A program made the translations under genes and the position numbers. From Aquibium sp. ELW1220 (lineage in GTDB: Bacteria > Pseudomonadota > Alphaproteobacteria > Rhizobiales > Rhizobiaceae): a stretch of DNA of 64,000 bases. Positions 1 to 10,475 of the stretch are shown here, in pieces (positions within the stretch are counted from its first letter, which is position 1; the number at the start of each line of letters is the position of its first letter). The DNA is taken from positions 62,001 through 126,000 of the forward strand of contig NZ_JAOAOQ010000017.1 of NCBI RefSeq assembly GCF_030398385.1, written 5' to 3'. Below the pieces are notes generated by a model. That model was not told where the DNA came from. It did not search any database and saw only the letters and a list, made by a program, of their open reading frames with translations.

Positions 1-101
1 TCGCCGCCAACGGAATCGACTTCGAGATCGCCGGCGAACGCATCACCGTGCCCCCCGCACAGGGACAGGGCGCAAGCTTCATCTTCGAGGAACGGGCATG
101 A
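1..101 (+). CDS. C-terminal end of a small protein, possibly VOC/glyoxalase-like (partial)
   Basis: An open frame enters from the left edge (first complete codon at base 3) and stops with TGA at 99-101, overlapping the kdsA start codon as ATGA. This implies translational coupling with kdsA. The visible tail of about 32 residues contains an 'ERITVPPAQGQG' segment followed by a hydrophobic strand ending in EERA. That resembles the last strand of glyoxalase-like VOC proteins, but the fragment is too short to be sure. The overlap and codon use support a real gene; the family is a guess. Confidence 0.5.
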   Translation, partial: AANGIDFEIAGERITVPPAQGQGASFIFEERA

Positions 102-937
102 CCCAGCCGAACACCACCGTCACCGCCGGCAGCGCGGTTTTCTCCAATGATGGCCCGCTGACGCTGATCGCCGGCCCGTGCCAGCTCGAATCGCGCCAGC
201 ATGCCTTCGACATGGCCGGCGCGCTGAAAGAGTTGACGGAGAAGCTCGGCATCGGGCTCGTCTACAAGACCAGCTACGACAAGGCGAACCGCACCTCGCT
301 GTCATCGACCCGCGGCGCGGGGCTGGATGCCGCGCTTCCGGTCTTCGACGACCTGCGGGCGACCTTCGGCCTGCCGGTGCTGACGGACATCCATTCCGAG
401 GAGCAGTGCGGGATCGTCGCGCCGCATGTCGACATCCTGCAGATCCCGGCCTTTCTCTCGCGCCAGACCGATCTCCTGGTCGCCGCTGCGAAGACCGGCA
501 AGATCATCAACGTCAAGAAGGGGCAGTTCCTCGCACCCTGGGACATGAAGAACGTGGTCGCCAAGATCACCGGCTCGGGCAACGCCAACGTGCTGGTCAC
601 CGAGCGCGGCGCGTCGTTCGGCTACAACACGCTCGTCTCCGACATGCGGGCGCTGCCGATCATGGCCGACATCGGCGCGCCGGTGATCTTCGACGCCACC
701 CATTCGGTGCAGCAGCCGGGCGGGCAGGGGGCGACGTCGGGCGGCGAGCGGCGTTTCGTCGAGACGCTGGCGCGGGCGGCGGTGGCCGTTGGCGTCGCCG
801 GCGTCTTCATCGAGACGCACCAGGACCCCGACAACTCGACCTCGTCGGATGGCCCAAACATGGTTCCGCTGGCCGACATGCCGCGTCTGCTGGAAACATT
901 GATGGCCTTCGACGCGGTAGCCAAGCGCCGAGCCTGA
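98..937 (+). CDS. kdsA: 3-deoxy-8-phosphooctulonate synthase KdsA
   Basis: Condenses phosphoenolpyruvate with arabinose-5-phosphate to KDO-8-phosphate, an early cytosolic step of the lipopolysaccharide inner core. The 279 residues match the family length and form one DAHP/KDO8P synthase barrel. Recognisable segments are GPCQLES (26-32), KTSYDKANRTS (57-67), the DIHS turn (97-100), INVKKGQF (137-144) and a late IETHQDPDN (238-246). Cys28 stands where the E. coli enzyme has Asn, so this should be the metal-dependent (class II, Aquifex-like) form. The start overlaps the stop of the preceding gene by four bases. The ilvA gene converges on it from the right. Confidence 0.95.
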   Translation: MTQPNTTVTAGSAVFSNDGPLTLIAGPCQLESRQHAFDMAGALKELTEKLGIGLVYKTSYDKANRTSLSSTRGAGLDAALPVFDDLRATFGLPVLTDIHSEEQCGIVAPHVDILQIPAFLSRQTDLLVAAAKTGKIINVKKGQFLAPWDMKNVVAKITGSGNANVLVTERGASFGYNTLVSDMRALPIMADIGAPVIFDATHSVQQPGGQGATSGGERRFVETLARAAVAVGVAGVFIETHQDPDNSTSSDGPNMVPLADMPRLLETLMAFDAVAKRRA

Positions 938-963
938 CCGGAACGAGCGGCCGGGTCGGTCAG
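934..963. terminator. Hairpin between convergent kdsA and ilvA
   Basis: A 7-bp inverted repeat (CTGACCG at 934-940 and CGGTCAG at 957-963) spans the 22-bp gap and includes both stop codons. There is no T-run on either side, so intrinsic termination is uncertain. Its position between converging genes suggests a shared 3' end structure. Confidence 0.3.
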
Positions 964-2234
964 ATGATCAGCCCGGCCAGCACATCGTTGTCGGTGATGT
1001 CCTGATAGGACCAGCCGGCCTCGCGGAACTTCTTCTCCAGCCGGTCGAAATTCCGGCGGCTCTTCGTCTCGATGCCGATCAGCACCGAGCCGAAATTGCG
1101 CGCCGATTTCTTCAGGTATTCGAAGCGGGCGATGTCGTCCTCGGGGCCGAGCAGGTCGAGGAAGTCGCGCAAGGCGCCGGGGCGCTGCGGGAACCGGAAG
1201 ACGAAGTATTTCTTCAGCCCCTCGTAGCGCAGCGCCCGCTCCTTGACGTCGGGCAGGCGCTCGAAGTCGAAATTGCCGCCGGAGACGACCAGCACGATCG
1301 TCTTGCCCTTCAGTTCGGCCCTGGAAAAATCCTTCAGCGCGTCGATCGCCAGCGCGCCGGCCGGCTCCAGCACCACGCCCTCGACGTTGAGCATCTCGAT
1401 CATGGTCGCGCAGAGCCGGTTTTCGGGCACGAGGTGGACGTCCTCGGCGCGATAACCCTTGAGGTGGCGCAGCGGTTCGCGGCCGATCTCCGCCACGGCC
1501 GCGCCGTCGACGAAGTTGTCGACCTTCGACAGCTTCACCCGCCGGCCCTCGGCGAGGCTCTGCTTCAGGCTCGGCGCGCCGACCGGCTCGGCGAAGACAA
1601 AGCGTGTCGGCCAGCCCCTGGCGGTCAGGTATTGCGTCACCCCGGCGGCGAGCCCGCCGCCACCGACGGGCAGGATCATCAGGTCGGGCACGACGCCGTC
1701 GGGCAGCTGCGACACGAGTTCGGCGGCGACGGTCGCCTGGCCATCGATGATGTCGCGGTGGTCGAAGGGCGGCACCATCAGCGCGCCCGTCTCCTCGGCA
1801 TAGGCGAGGGCGGCCTCGAGGCAGGCGTCGAAGAAATCGCCCGTCAGGCGGATCTCGACATATTTTCCGCCGAAGGTGACCGTCTTGTCGATCTTCTGCT
1901 GCGGCGTCGTGACCGGCATGAAGATGACGCCGTGCTGGCCGAGGTTGCGGCAGGCGAAGGCGAAGCCCTGCGCGTGGTTGCCCGCCGAGGCGCAGACGAA
2001 GCTCTTGGCCGGCGCCTTCGCCTTCAGCGCCTTGCGGAAGAAGGTATAGGCGCCGCGGATCTTGTAGGACCGCACCGGCGACAGGTCCTCGCGCTTCAGC
2101 CAGATGCGCGCGCCATACCGACGCGACAGATGGTCGTTGAGCTGGAGCGGCGTCTCGGCGAACAGATCGCGCAGGGCGAGGGCGGCCGCGTCGACGCGTT
2201 CGCTGAAGCCGGAGGCCGGGGACGTGACGGACAT
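960..2234 (-). CDS. ilvA: Threonine ammonia-lyase (threonine deaminase)
   Basis: PLP enzyme that converts threonine to 2-oxobutyrate and ammonia, the first step of isoleucine synthesis. The 424 residues carry a fold-type II PLP domain. The Schiff-base lysine is K58 in RSYKIRGA, the phosphate loop is GGGGLAAG near 192-199, and SAGNHAQG lies near residue 85. A single short ACT-like regulatory region occupies about residues 330-424 (YFVFRFPQRPGALRDFL). This is the shorter one-ACT architecture, as in Corynebacterium and many alphaproteobacteria, rather than the 514-residue E. coli form with two ACT-like modules. It stands alone on the minus strand, with no other ilv gene in the window. Confidence 0.93.
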   Translation of the reverse strand: MSVTSPASGFSERVDAAALALRDLFAETPLQLNDHLSRRYGARIWLKREDLSPVRSYKIRGAYTFFRKALKAKAPAKSFVCASAGNHAQGFAFACRNLGQHGVIFMPVTTPQQKIDKTVTFGGKYVEIRLTGDFFDACLEAALAYAEETGALMVPPFDHRDIIDGQATVAAELVSQLPDGVVPDLMILPVGGGGLAAGVTQYLTARGWPTRFVFAEPVGAPSLKQSLAEGRRVKLSKVDNFVDGAAVAEIGREPLRHLKGYRAEDVHLVPENRLCATMIEMLNVEGVVLEPAGALAIDALKDFSRAELKGKTIVLVVSGGNFDFERLPDVKERALRYEGLKKYFVFRFPQRPGALRDFLDLLGPEDDIARFEYLKKSARNFGSVLIGIETKSRRNFDRLEKKFREAGWSYQDITDNDVLAGLII

Positions 2235-2370
2235 GGTTGTCTCCCGCTGACGTGTTTGCCGTGTCCCGGCCTATTGCACAATCGGCCGCCTGCCGCCACT
2301 GTCCGCCCGCGGGACGGGGCCGGGCGGGCCCGGCTCCCGCATCGGGATCGAAGAGCCGGGGCGGAGGATC

Positions 2371-3828
2371 GTGCAGACATTTTCGCTACGCGCCGCGATC
2401 CACATCTCCGCGATCTTCGCCGTCTACATGTCGCTGGCCATGCTCGTCCCGGCCTTCGTCGACCTGTATTACGGCAACAGCGACTGGCGCATCTTCGCGC
2501 TGTCGGCCTTCTTCACCGGCGGGCTGGCGCTGGCGGTCGCGCTGTCGACGCAGGGCCGGCCGCCCGGCGTCTCGTCCCGCTTCGCCTTCCTGCTGGTGAA
2601 CCTGCTCTGGCTGACGACAGCGGCGACCGGCACCATCCCGTTCCTCGCTTCGTCGCTCGACATGACCGTGTCCGACGCGGTGTTCGAATCGGTCTCGGCC
2701 ATCACCACGACGGGGGCGACGGCCATCGTCGGACTGGATTCGCTGCCGCCCGGCATGCTCCTGTGGCGCTCTCTGCTGCAGTGGATGGGCGGCCTCGGCG
2801 TGATCGCGCTCGGCCTCTTCATCCTGCCGTTCCTGAATGTCGGCGGCGTCTCCTACTTCAAGATCGAATCGACCGACATCGAGGATCGCCCCTTTGCACG
2901 GCTTTCGACTTTCACCATCAGCATGGTCGCCATCTACGGCCTGCTCACGCTGGCCTGCGCCATCGCCTATGCGGCAGCCGGCATGTCGGGCTTCGACGCG
3001 ATCAACCACGCGATGACCACCATCGCCACGGCCGGTTTCTCGACCCACGACGATTCCTTCGGTCACTACACCGACACGCCGGCGATCCTGTGGATCGCGA
3101 TCGTGTTCATGTGCATCGGCGCGCTGCCGTTCTCGATCCTGATCCTGCTCGCCGTGCGCGGCCGCATCGACGCGCTGCGCGATCCGCAGCTGCGCGCCTT
3201 TCTCGGGTACACCTTCGCGTTCTGCGCCGTGACCACCATCTATCTGCGCATCGAGACCGAGATGAGCTTCTTCGATGCGCTGACGCATGCGACCTTCAAC
3301 TTCGTCTCGCTGATCACCACCACCGGCTACGCCACCCACGACTATTCGTCCTGGGGCCCCTTCGCCGTCGCGCTCGCCTTCATCGCCACCTTTCCCGGCG
3401 GCTGTTCGGGTTCGACCACCGGCGGCATCAAGGCCTACCGCTTCATCATCCTGTTCGAACTGATGGCCAACGGCCTGCGAAGGCTCGTCTATCCGAGTTC
3501 GGTCCAGCCGGTGCGCTATGGCGACCGGCCGGTCGACGACGACATGCAGCGCGCCGTGGTGCTGTTCATCGCCTCCTTCTTCGTGCTCTGGGCGATCGCG
3601 ACCCTGCTCCTGGCCGCCACGGGGCTCGACCTGGTGACGGCGCTCACCGGCGCGCTGACGGCGCTGACCAATGTCGGCCCCGGCCTCGGAGACTTCATCG
3701 GGCCGAAGGGCAGCTTCGCTCTCATCCCCGATTTCGCCAAGTGGGTGATGGCGCTGGCCATGCTGTTCGGCCGGCTGGAGATCCTGGCCGTGCTGGTGAT
3801 CTTCTCGCCGGTCTTCTGGCGCCGCTGA
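2371..3828 (+). CDS. trkH: TrkH-family potassium uptake permease, copy 1
   Basis: Integral membrane subunit of a Trk/Ktr-type K+ uptake system. The 485-residue protein has the four repeated membrane-pore-membrane units of the superfamily. The selectivity-filter glycines are visible in four loops: TTTGATAIVG, TIATAGFST, ITTTGYATH and LTNVGPGLG. A conserved basic/glycine segment (GGCSGSTTGGIKAYR) precedes the last unit. The start is a GTG at 2371, after a purine-rich GGCGGAGGATC. A close paralogue follows 128 bp downstream in the same direction. The cytoplasmic NAD-binding partner TrkA is not in the window, so gating partners must be encoded elsewhere. Confidence 0.92.
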   Translation: MQTFSLRAAIHISAIFAVYMSLAMLVPAFVDLYYGNSDWRIFALSAFFTGGLALAVALSTQGRPPGVSSRFAFLLVNLLWLTTAATGTIPFLASSLDMTVSDAVFESVSAITTTGATAIVGLDSLPPGMLLWRSLLQWMGGLGVIALGLFILPFLNVGGVSYFKIESTDIEDRPFARLSTFTISMVAIYGLLTLACAIAYAAAGMSGFDAINHAMTTIATAGFSTHDDSFGHYTDTPAILWIAIVFMCIGALPFSILILLAVRGRIDALRDPQLRAFLGYTFAFCAVTTIYLRIETEMSFFDALTHATFNFVSLITTTGYATHDYSSWGPFAVALAFIATFPGGCSGSTTGGIKAYRFIILFELMANGLRRLVYPSSVQPVRYGDRPVDDDMQRAVVLFIASFFVLWAIATLLLAATGLDLVTALTGALTALTNVGPGLGDFIGPKGSFALIPDFAKWVMALAMLFGRLEILAVLVIFSPVFWRR

Positions 3829-3956
3829 GCGCGCGACCGCGGATGCGACAGCTGCATTGCGCGCGGCGCCGCCGTCGGCTAAACGGAGCGCCGCGCCAGA
3901 CGGGACCCGAGCGGCTGAAGCCGAGCCCCGCCGCCAGGTGAATCGGGTATCATGTC

Positions 3957-5414
3957 TTGAACAGCCAATCCGTCCGCGCCGCCATCCACATCGCCGCGAT
4001 CTTCGGGATCTACCTGTCGCTGGCGATGCTCGTGCCGGCTTTCGTCGATTTCTACTTCCGCAATGCCGACTGGCAGGTCTTTGCGCTGTCGGCCTTCTTC
4101 ACCGGCGGGCTGTCGCTTGCCACCGCGCTGGCGACGCAGGGGCGCAGCGTGACGGCAAACGCCCGGTTCGGCTTCCTGATCGTCAATCTGCTCTGGGCCA
4201 CGACCGCCTTCGTCGGGGCCGTGCCCCTGATGGCGTCCTCGCTCAACCTCGACCTTGCCGACGCCGTCTTCGAATCGGTCTCGGCCCTGACGACCACCGG
4301 CTCCACGGTCATCGTCGGTCTCGACACGCTGCCGCCGGGCCTGCTGATCTGGCGGTCGCTGCTGCAGTGGATCGGCGGCCTGGGGGTGATCGTGCTCGGC
4401 CTGCTGATCCTGCCGTTCCTCAACATCGGCGGCGTCTCCTACTTCAAGCTCGAATCCTCCGACATCGAGGACCGGCCGTTCGAACGGCTGTCGGTCTTCA
4501 TGATGAGCATCCTCGGAATCTACTCGTCGCTGACCTTCGCCTGCGCCATCGCCTATGCGGCAGCCGGCATGTCGGGCTTCGACGCGGTGAACCACGCCAT
4601 GACCACGCTGTCGACCGGCGGCTATTCGACCCATGACAGCTCGTTCGGCTTCTACGGGGACAATCTCACGCTCCTGTGGATCGCCTCCGTGTTCATGTTC
4701 GTCGGCGGCCTGCCATTCTCCATCCTCGCCCTGCTTGCCTTCCGCGGCCGGCTGGACGCCGCGAAGGATCCGCAGATCCGCGCCTTCGCGCTCTACGTGC
4801 TGTTCTTCGCGGTGGTGGTGGCCGTCTATGTGCGGGTCAACACCGGCCAGCCGTTCTTCGAGGTGTTCACGCACTCGATGTTCAACTTCGTCTCGATCAT
4901 CACCACCACCGGCTATGCCAGCCAGGACTATTCGACCTGGGGCGCCTTCGCGGTGGCCTGCGCCTTCATCGCCACCTTCCTCGGCGGCTGCTCGGGCTCG
5001 ACGGCCGGCGGCATCAAGGCCTACCGCTTCATCATCCTGTTCGAACTGATGAGCAACGGCCTGCGGCGGCTCGTCTATCCAAGCTCGGTGCACACCGTGC
5101 GCTATGGCGACCGCCCTGTGGACGACGACATGCAGCGCGCCGTGGTGCTGTTCATCGCGTCGTTCTTCGTCATCTGGGGGGCAGCGACGGTGCTGCTGGC
5201 CGGAACCGGGCTCGATTTCATGACCTCCATGACCGGCGCGCTGACGGCGCTGACCAATGTCGGTCCGGGCCTCGGCGACGTGATCGGCCCGGCCGGCAAT
5301 TTCGCGACGATCCCGGACCCGGCCAAATGGGTGCTCGTGCTGGCCATGCTGCTCGGCCGGCTGGAGATCCTGACCGTGCTGGTGATCTTCGCGCCGGTCT
5401 TCTGGCGCCGCTGA
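3957..5414 (+). CDS. trkH: TrkH-family potassium uptake permease, copy 2
   Basis: Second TrkH paralogue, also 485 residues and collinear with the upstream copy throughout, so the pair arose by tandem duplication. The four pore loops are TTTGSTVIVG, TLSTGGYST, ITTTGYASQ and LTNVGPGLG; loop two differs from copy 1 (STGG against ATAG). The GGCSGSTAGGIKAYR segment is preserved, and the C-terminal RLEILTVLVIF segment nearly matches copy 1. The start is taken as TTG 3957, because the upstream ATG at 3952 runs straight into a stop and the TTG gives the same N-terminus as copy 1 (xxSxRAAIHIxAIF). Converges on the adenine deaminase gene. Confidence 0.9.
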   Translation: MNSQSVRAAIHIAAIFGIYLSLAMLVPAFVDFYFRNADWQVFALSAFFTGGLSLATALATQGRSVTANARFGFLIVNLLWATTAFVGAVPLMASSLNLDLADAVFESVSALTTTGSTVIVGLDTLPPGLLIWRSLLQWIGGLGVIVLGLLILPFLNIGGVSYFKLESSDIEDRPFERLSVFMMSILGIYSSLTFACAIAYAAAGMSGFDAVNHAMTTLSTGGYSTHDSSFGFYGDNLTLLWIASVFMFVGGLPFSILALLAFRGRLDAAKDPQIRAFALYVLFFAVVVAVYVRVNTGQPFFEVFTHSMFNFVSIITTTGYASQDYSTWGAFAVACAFIATFLGGCSGSTAGGIKAYRFIILFELMSNGLRRLVYPSSVHTVRYGDRPVDDDMQRAVVLFIASFFVIWGAATVLLAGTGLDFMTSMTGALTALTNVGPGLGDVIGPAGNFATIPDPAKWVLVLAMLLGRLEILTVLVIFAPVFWRR

Positions 5415-5426
5415 GGCAGGATCCGC

Positions 5427-7241
5427 TCAGACGAAGAGATCGACCTTCTCGAAGGTCCTGACGTCGATCAGGCCCATGTCGGAGATGCGCAGTTCGGGAA
5501 TCACCACCAGCGCCAGCAGCGAGTGCTGCATGTAGGCGTTGTTGAGCGAGCAGCCCATGGCGCGCATGGCCGCCGTCAGCTTCTCGGCCTTGGCGGCCAC
5601 GATCTCGGCGCGCTCGTTCGACATCAGCCCGGCGATCGGCATCTCGACGATCGCCAGTTCCTTGCCCTTCGAGAAGATGACCACGCCGCCGCCGACCTCG
5701 CCCAGCCGGTTGGCGGCAGCCGCCATGTCGGCCTTGTTGGTGCCGACGACGATCATGTGGTGCGAATCATGCGCGACGGTGGAAGCCAGCGCGCAGTCCT
5801 CCAGATAGCCGAAGCCCGAGACGAAGCCGTTGACCACGGCGCCGGTGCCGCGGTGCCGCTCGACCAGCGCGATCTGGCAGACGTCGTTGTCGCGGTCCAT
5901 GGCGACCAGACCGTCCTCGACGGCGAGATCGGCCTCCAGCGCCCGCGTCGGCGCCTGGTTCTCGATGACGCCGATGACCCGGGCGCGGACCTCGTTGGCA
6001 CCGGCCGGCGCGGCGATGTCGAAATCCTGCGCCGACAGCACCTTGCCGAGCCTCACCGTCTGCTTGGCGCTCGCCGGATAGTCGCGGACGGGGATGTCGA
6101 CCTCCAGCCGCCCCGCCGCGGCCAGCCGCACGCCGCGCGCCCAGACCTCGTCGATGGCCAGCGCCGCGAGGTCGGAGACGATCAGGAAGTCGGCGAGCCG
6201 TCCCGGCGCGATCGAGCCGAGTTCCCGCTCCAGCCGGAAATGCTGGGCGGTGTTGATCGTCGCCATCTGGATCGCCGTCACGGGCTTCAGCCCCTGCGCG
6301 ATCGCATGACGCACGACGCGGTTCATGTGGCCTTCGTTGACCAGCGTGCCGGAATGGGAGTCGTCGGTGCACAGGATGAAGTTGCGCGGATCGATCCCGC
6401 GTTCCGTCACCGCCTTGATCTGGGTGGCGACGTCGTACCAGGCGGAGCCGAGCCGCAGCATCGCCTTCATGCCCTGCCGCACGCGGGCGATGGCGTCTTC
6501 GATGCGCGTGCCCTCGTGGTCGTCCTCAGGGCCGCCCGCGACATAGCCGTGGAAGGGCAGGCCGAGGTCGGGCGAGGCGTAGTGGCCGCCGACGGTCTTG
6601 CCTGCGGCGACGGTGGCGTCGATCTCGCCGCGCATCTTGGCGTCGTTGGCCGCGACGCCCGGAAAATTCATCACCTCGCCGAGCCCGATGATGTTGTCCC
6701 AGCCCATCGCCTCGGCGACTTCGGCCGGGCCGATCAGGGCGCCGGGCGTCTCCAGTCCAGGCGCGGAGGGGACGCAGGACGGCATCTGCACGTGCACGCT
6801 GACCGGCATGTCGACGGCCTCGTCATGCATCAGCCGCACGCCTTCGAGCCCCAGCACATTGGCGATCTCGTGCGGGTCGATGAACATGGAGGTGGTGCCG
6901 TGCGGGATGACGGCGCGGCAGAACTCGGTCACCGTGACCATGCCGCTCTCGACATGCATGTGCGCGTCGCAGAGGCCCGGGACGAGATAGCGGCCGCCGG
7001 CGTCGACGACGAGCGTATTCTCGCCGATGCAGTGGGAGGCGTCCGGCCCGCAATAGGCAAACCGGCCCTCGACGACGGCGATGTCCGTCGCCGCGACGAT
7101 CTCGCCCGAATGCACGTTGACCCAGCGCCCGTCGCGCACGACGAGATCGGCCGGCCGCCGACCCATCGCGACGTCGACGAGCGCGGGCGCAGCCTCGGTC
7201 CAGGTCTTCGGCTTCTGGAAAGGGGGGATCGTGGTGGTCAT
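5427..7241 (-). CDS. ade: Adenine deaminase
   Basis: Amidohydrolase that deaminates adenine to hypoxanthine in purine salvage. With the chosen start it is 604 residues, in the usual range. Metal-site motifs are visible: the strand-one HxH in LCDAHMHVESG, a glutamate in IGLGEVMNFPG, a histidine in GGHYASPDLG and the late aspartate in LCTDDSHSG. A C-terminal substrate-closing domain follows (VVGTNKADMAAAANRL, then LSNNAYMQHSLLALVVIPELRISD-like). The start at 7241 is preferred to an in-frame ATG 27 bases upstream, because GGAGAG lies just ahead of it. It converges on trkH copy 2 with only a 12-bp gap. Confidence 0.93.
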   Translation of the reverse strand: MTTTIPPFQKPKTWTEAAPALVDVAMGRRPADLVVRDGRWVNVHSGEIVAATDIAVVEGRFAYCGPDASHCIGENTLVVDAGGRYLVPGLCDAHMHVESGMVTVTEFCRAVIPHGTTSMFIDPHEIANVLGLEGVRLMHDEAVDMPVSVHVQMPSCVPSAPGLETPGALIGPAEVAEAMGWDNIIGLGEVMNFPGVAANDAKMRGEIDATVAAGKTVGGHYASPDLGLPFHGYVAGGPEDDHEGTRIEDAIARVRQGMKAMLRLGSAWYDVATQIKAVTERGIDPRNFILCTDDSHSGTLVNEGHMNRVVRHAIAQGLKPVTAIQMATINTAQHFRLERELGSIAPGRLADFLIVSDLAALAIDEVWARGVRLAAAGRLEVDIPVRDYPASAKQTVRLGKVLSAQDFDIAAPAGANEVRARVIGVIENQAPTRALEADLAVEDGLVAMDRDNDVCQIALVERHRGTGAVVNGFVSGFGYLEDCALASTVAHDSHHMIVVGTNKADMAAAANRLGEVGGGVVIFSKGKELAIVEMPIAGLMSNERAEIVAAKAEKLTAAMRAMGCSLNNAYMQHSLLALVVIPELRISDMGLIDVRTFEKVDLFV

Positions 7242-7327
7242 GTCATCTCTCCGGTCTTGGCGGACCATGCCAAGACCGGGGCGATTTGACCAGTTGGATG
7301 ACGGTGTTTTCGCGCGTGGGCGGCCGG

Positions 7328-7669
7328 CTATCGCCGCATCAGCAGAACCGCGGCGAGCCCGAGCGCCGCCAGCCCGACCAGTGCGACCGTCTTCGGATGA
7401 TCCGTCACCACCGCACCGGCCATGCGGGCCTGGCGTTCGATCTCGCGGCGGCTCGGACGGCGCTTCGAAAGGCGCGTGACGAGATCCGAGACGATGTCGG
7501 CGACGTCGTCATAGGCATGCGCGCCGCGCTCGGCGACCTCGCCGTAGAGATGCGTGCCCTGCGCCGCCGCCGTGCGCCGCAGGGAGGAAAGCTCGCGCTT
7601 GAGGGCAGTCACCTGCCGATCGAGATCGTCGATCGCTTCGTCGCGCGTGCGGCTGATGGAAAAGGCCAT
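7328..7669 (-). CDS. Small membrane-anchored protein, DUF883/ElaB-like
   Basis: A 113-residue protein with a charged helical N-terminal part (DRQVTALKRELSSLRR, heptad-like, probably coiled coil), a middle helix and one C-terminal membrane helix (TVALVGLAALGLAAVLLMRR). This layout resembles the ElaB/YqjD/DUF883 group of inner-membrane-anchored small proteins, some of which bind ribosomes in stationary phase; identity is not certain. The start is set at 7669, where GGGGA precedes the ATG; an ATG at 7684 is the alternative. No operon partner. Confidence 0.65.
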   Translation of the reverse strand: MAFSISRTRDEAIDDLDRQVTALKRELSSLRRTAAAQGTHLYGEVAERGAHAYDDVADIVSDLVTRLSKRRPSRREIERQARMAGAVVTDHPKTVALVGLAALGLAAVLLMRR

Positions 7670-8039
7670 TCGTATCCCCGTCATTGCGTTGAATGCACGG
7701 GCAACGCGGGGCGTGCCTCTTCGTTCCGTAACCTGAAGCACACGATCGACGCGAAGGGACGGCCGGGCCGGGCGGGACAGACGTGCGCGTGGCTCTTCGC
7801 TGCCCAGGGCCAGAAACCGGGAAAATCAGCCCTGTACGTCCTTGCCGCCGAGCCCGGTTGTCGCGGCCCGGCCGTCCTTGGGGTGGAGAACGGCGACGGC
7901 CGTCGGCGGTTCCAGGGGAACAGTGGAATATATTAAAGTACGCTAATTGAGCAGATTTTCATGTTTCCGGGGGATGACTCGTGCGCGGCCCATCGCCCCG
8001 GATGGGTCGGAGCCCGCAAGGAAGACGGAGAGGACTGGA
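7670..8039. other. Intergenic stretch upstream of the GGDEF gene
   Basis: About 370 bp between divergent genes. Most of it is GC-rich with no convincing open frame. A short AT-rich patch at 7925-7950 (around TATATTAAAG) is the likeliest promoter region for the diguanylate cyclase gene, but I see no clear -35 element. In-frame upstream starts of that gene at 7947 (TTG) or 7974 (ATG) would take up part of this stretch. Confidence 0.4.
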
Positions 8040-8942
8040 TTGAACATCATCCGCAGGAGGTTTCTCGTCAGGATCATGGTCACCTGCTTCATCGGCATCC
8101 ACGTGCCGCTGATCGCCGTGGTCGTGCTGCACATGTGGACGGGGGACCGGTTCGACTGGACCGTCATCGGCAGCGTCCTCGCCGCCACGCTGATCGGTAC
8201 TGCCGCGACACTTCATCTGCTCCGGCGCGAGATGACGCCGGTCATCCGCATCGCCCGGGCGCTGGAGAGTTTTGCCGAAAGGCGCGAGATCATGCCCATC
8301 GATCACGCCGCGCCGGACGAGATCGGCAGGCTCGCCCGCTCCGCCGCCTGGGCGATCGAGACGGCGGACCGGCTGCTGCAGGAGACCGAGCGCGAGGCGC
8401 GGACGGACGGCCTCACCGGGCTCGCCAACCGCCGCGCCTTCCTCGAACGCGCGGCAACGGAGAGCGGCGGCAGCATCGCCATCCTCGACATCGACTGCTT
8501 CAAGGTCATCAACGACACGCATGGACATCCGACCGGTGACCATGTCCTGAAGACCATCGCGGGGCTGATCCGCGACGTGGTCGGCGATGCGGGCTGCGTG
8601 GCGCGGCTGGGCGGCGAGGAATTCGGCGTTCTCCTGCCCGCCAGCGCACCCGACGAGGCGGTGCGGCTGATCGAGCGTGCCAGGGCGACGCTGGCGGCCG
8701 CATCCGTCCTCGACGACCGGAGCATCAGCTTTTCGGCCGGCGTGGCCGGCCGCACCGCCGACATCGCCGCCGACATGGCCCGTGCCGACAGAGCGATGTA
8801 CCGGGCCAAGAATACGGGGCGCAACAGGGTCGAGCGGGCCGGCGACGCGCGCGAACGCCGCTTCGTCGAAGCGCCTCCGCTCGCAGCCGACGGCACCTGT
8901 GATCGGGACCTGGCCGCGAAGGCGCGCTCCGTGCAGGAGTAG
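8040..8942 (+). CDS. Membrane-bound diguanylate cyclase (GGDEF domain)
   Basis: Predicted to make the second messenger c-di-GMP from GTP. Two N-terminal membrane helices (around IMVTCFIGIHVPLIAVVVLH and VIGSVLAATLIGTAATLHLL) flank a very short periplasmic loop. A HAMP-like linker (RREMTPVIRIARALESFAERRE) and a coiled signalling helix follow, then a GGDEF domain. The active-site loop is GGEEF (8610-8624), with DIDCFKVIND and DGLTGLANRR upstream, so catalysis looks intact. The position five residues before GGEEF lacks the RxxD inhibitory site. TTG 8040 is chosen because GGAGAGG sits six bases before it; ATG 7974 is the alternative. It converges on aioR, and any link to arsenite signalling is only positional. 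Confidence 0.85.
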   Translation: MNIIRRRFLVRIMVTCFIGIHVPLIAVVVLHMWTGDRFDWTVIGSVLAATLIGTAATLHLLRREMTPVIRIARALESFAERREIMPIDHAAPDEIGRLARSAAWAIETADRLLQETEREARTDGLTGLANRRAFLERAATESGGSIAILDIDCFKVINDTHGHPTGDHVLKTIAGLIRDVVGDAGCVARLGGEEFGVLLPASAPDEAVRLIERARATLAAASVLDDRSISFSAGVAGRTADIAADMARADRAMYRAKNTGRNRVERAGDARERRFVEAPPLAADGTCDRDLAAKARSVQE

Positions 8943-9140
8943 GCGGGGCGCTGGTGAACGCTTGTCAGCGACGGTGAAGAGCGCGGCGTCATCGTTCCGT
9001 TCCGCTTGCGGGCCTCGGTCCTTCCTGCGGCGACGGAGCCATTGGAACGCCCGCCTCGGCGAGGGCGTGTCGCACACTGGTCGTGGCGTGATGCCGGAAC
9101 CGCCCGAGTTGCGGGACGGCGGGCGGCGCCTCGATAGGCG

Positions 9141-10452
<1,312 letters not shown>

Positions 10453-10475
<23 letters not shown>

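Noticed and set aside
1434-3941. An 835-residue plus-strand open frame overlapping ilvA and trkH copy 1
   Set aside because: Antisense and out-of-frame to two clear genes; the translation is arginine- and histidine-rich low-complexity sequence.
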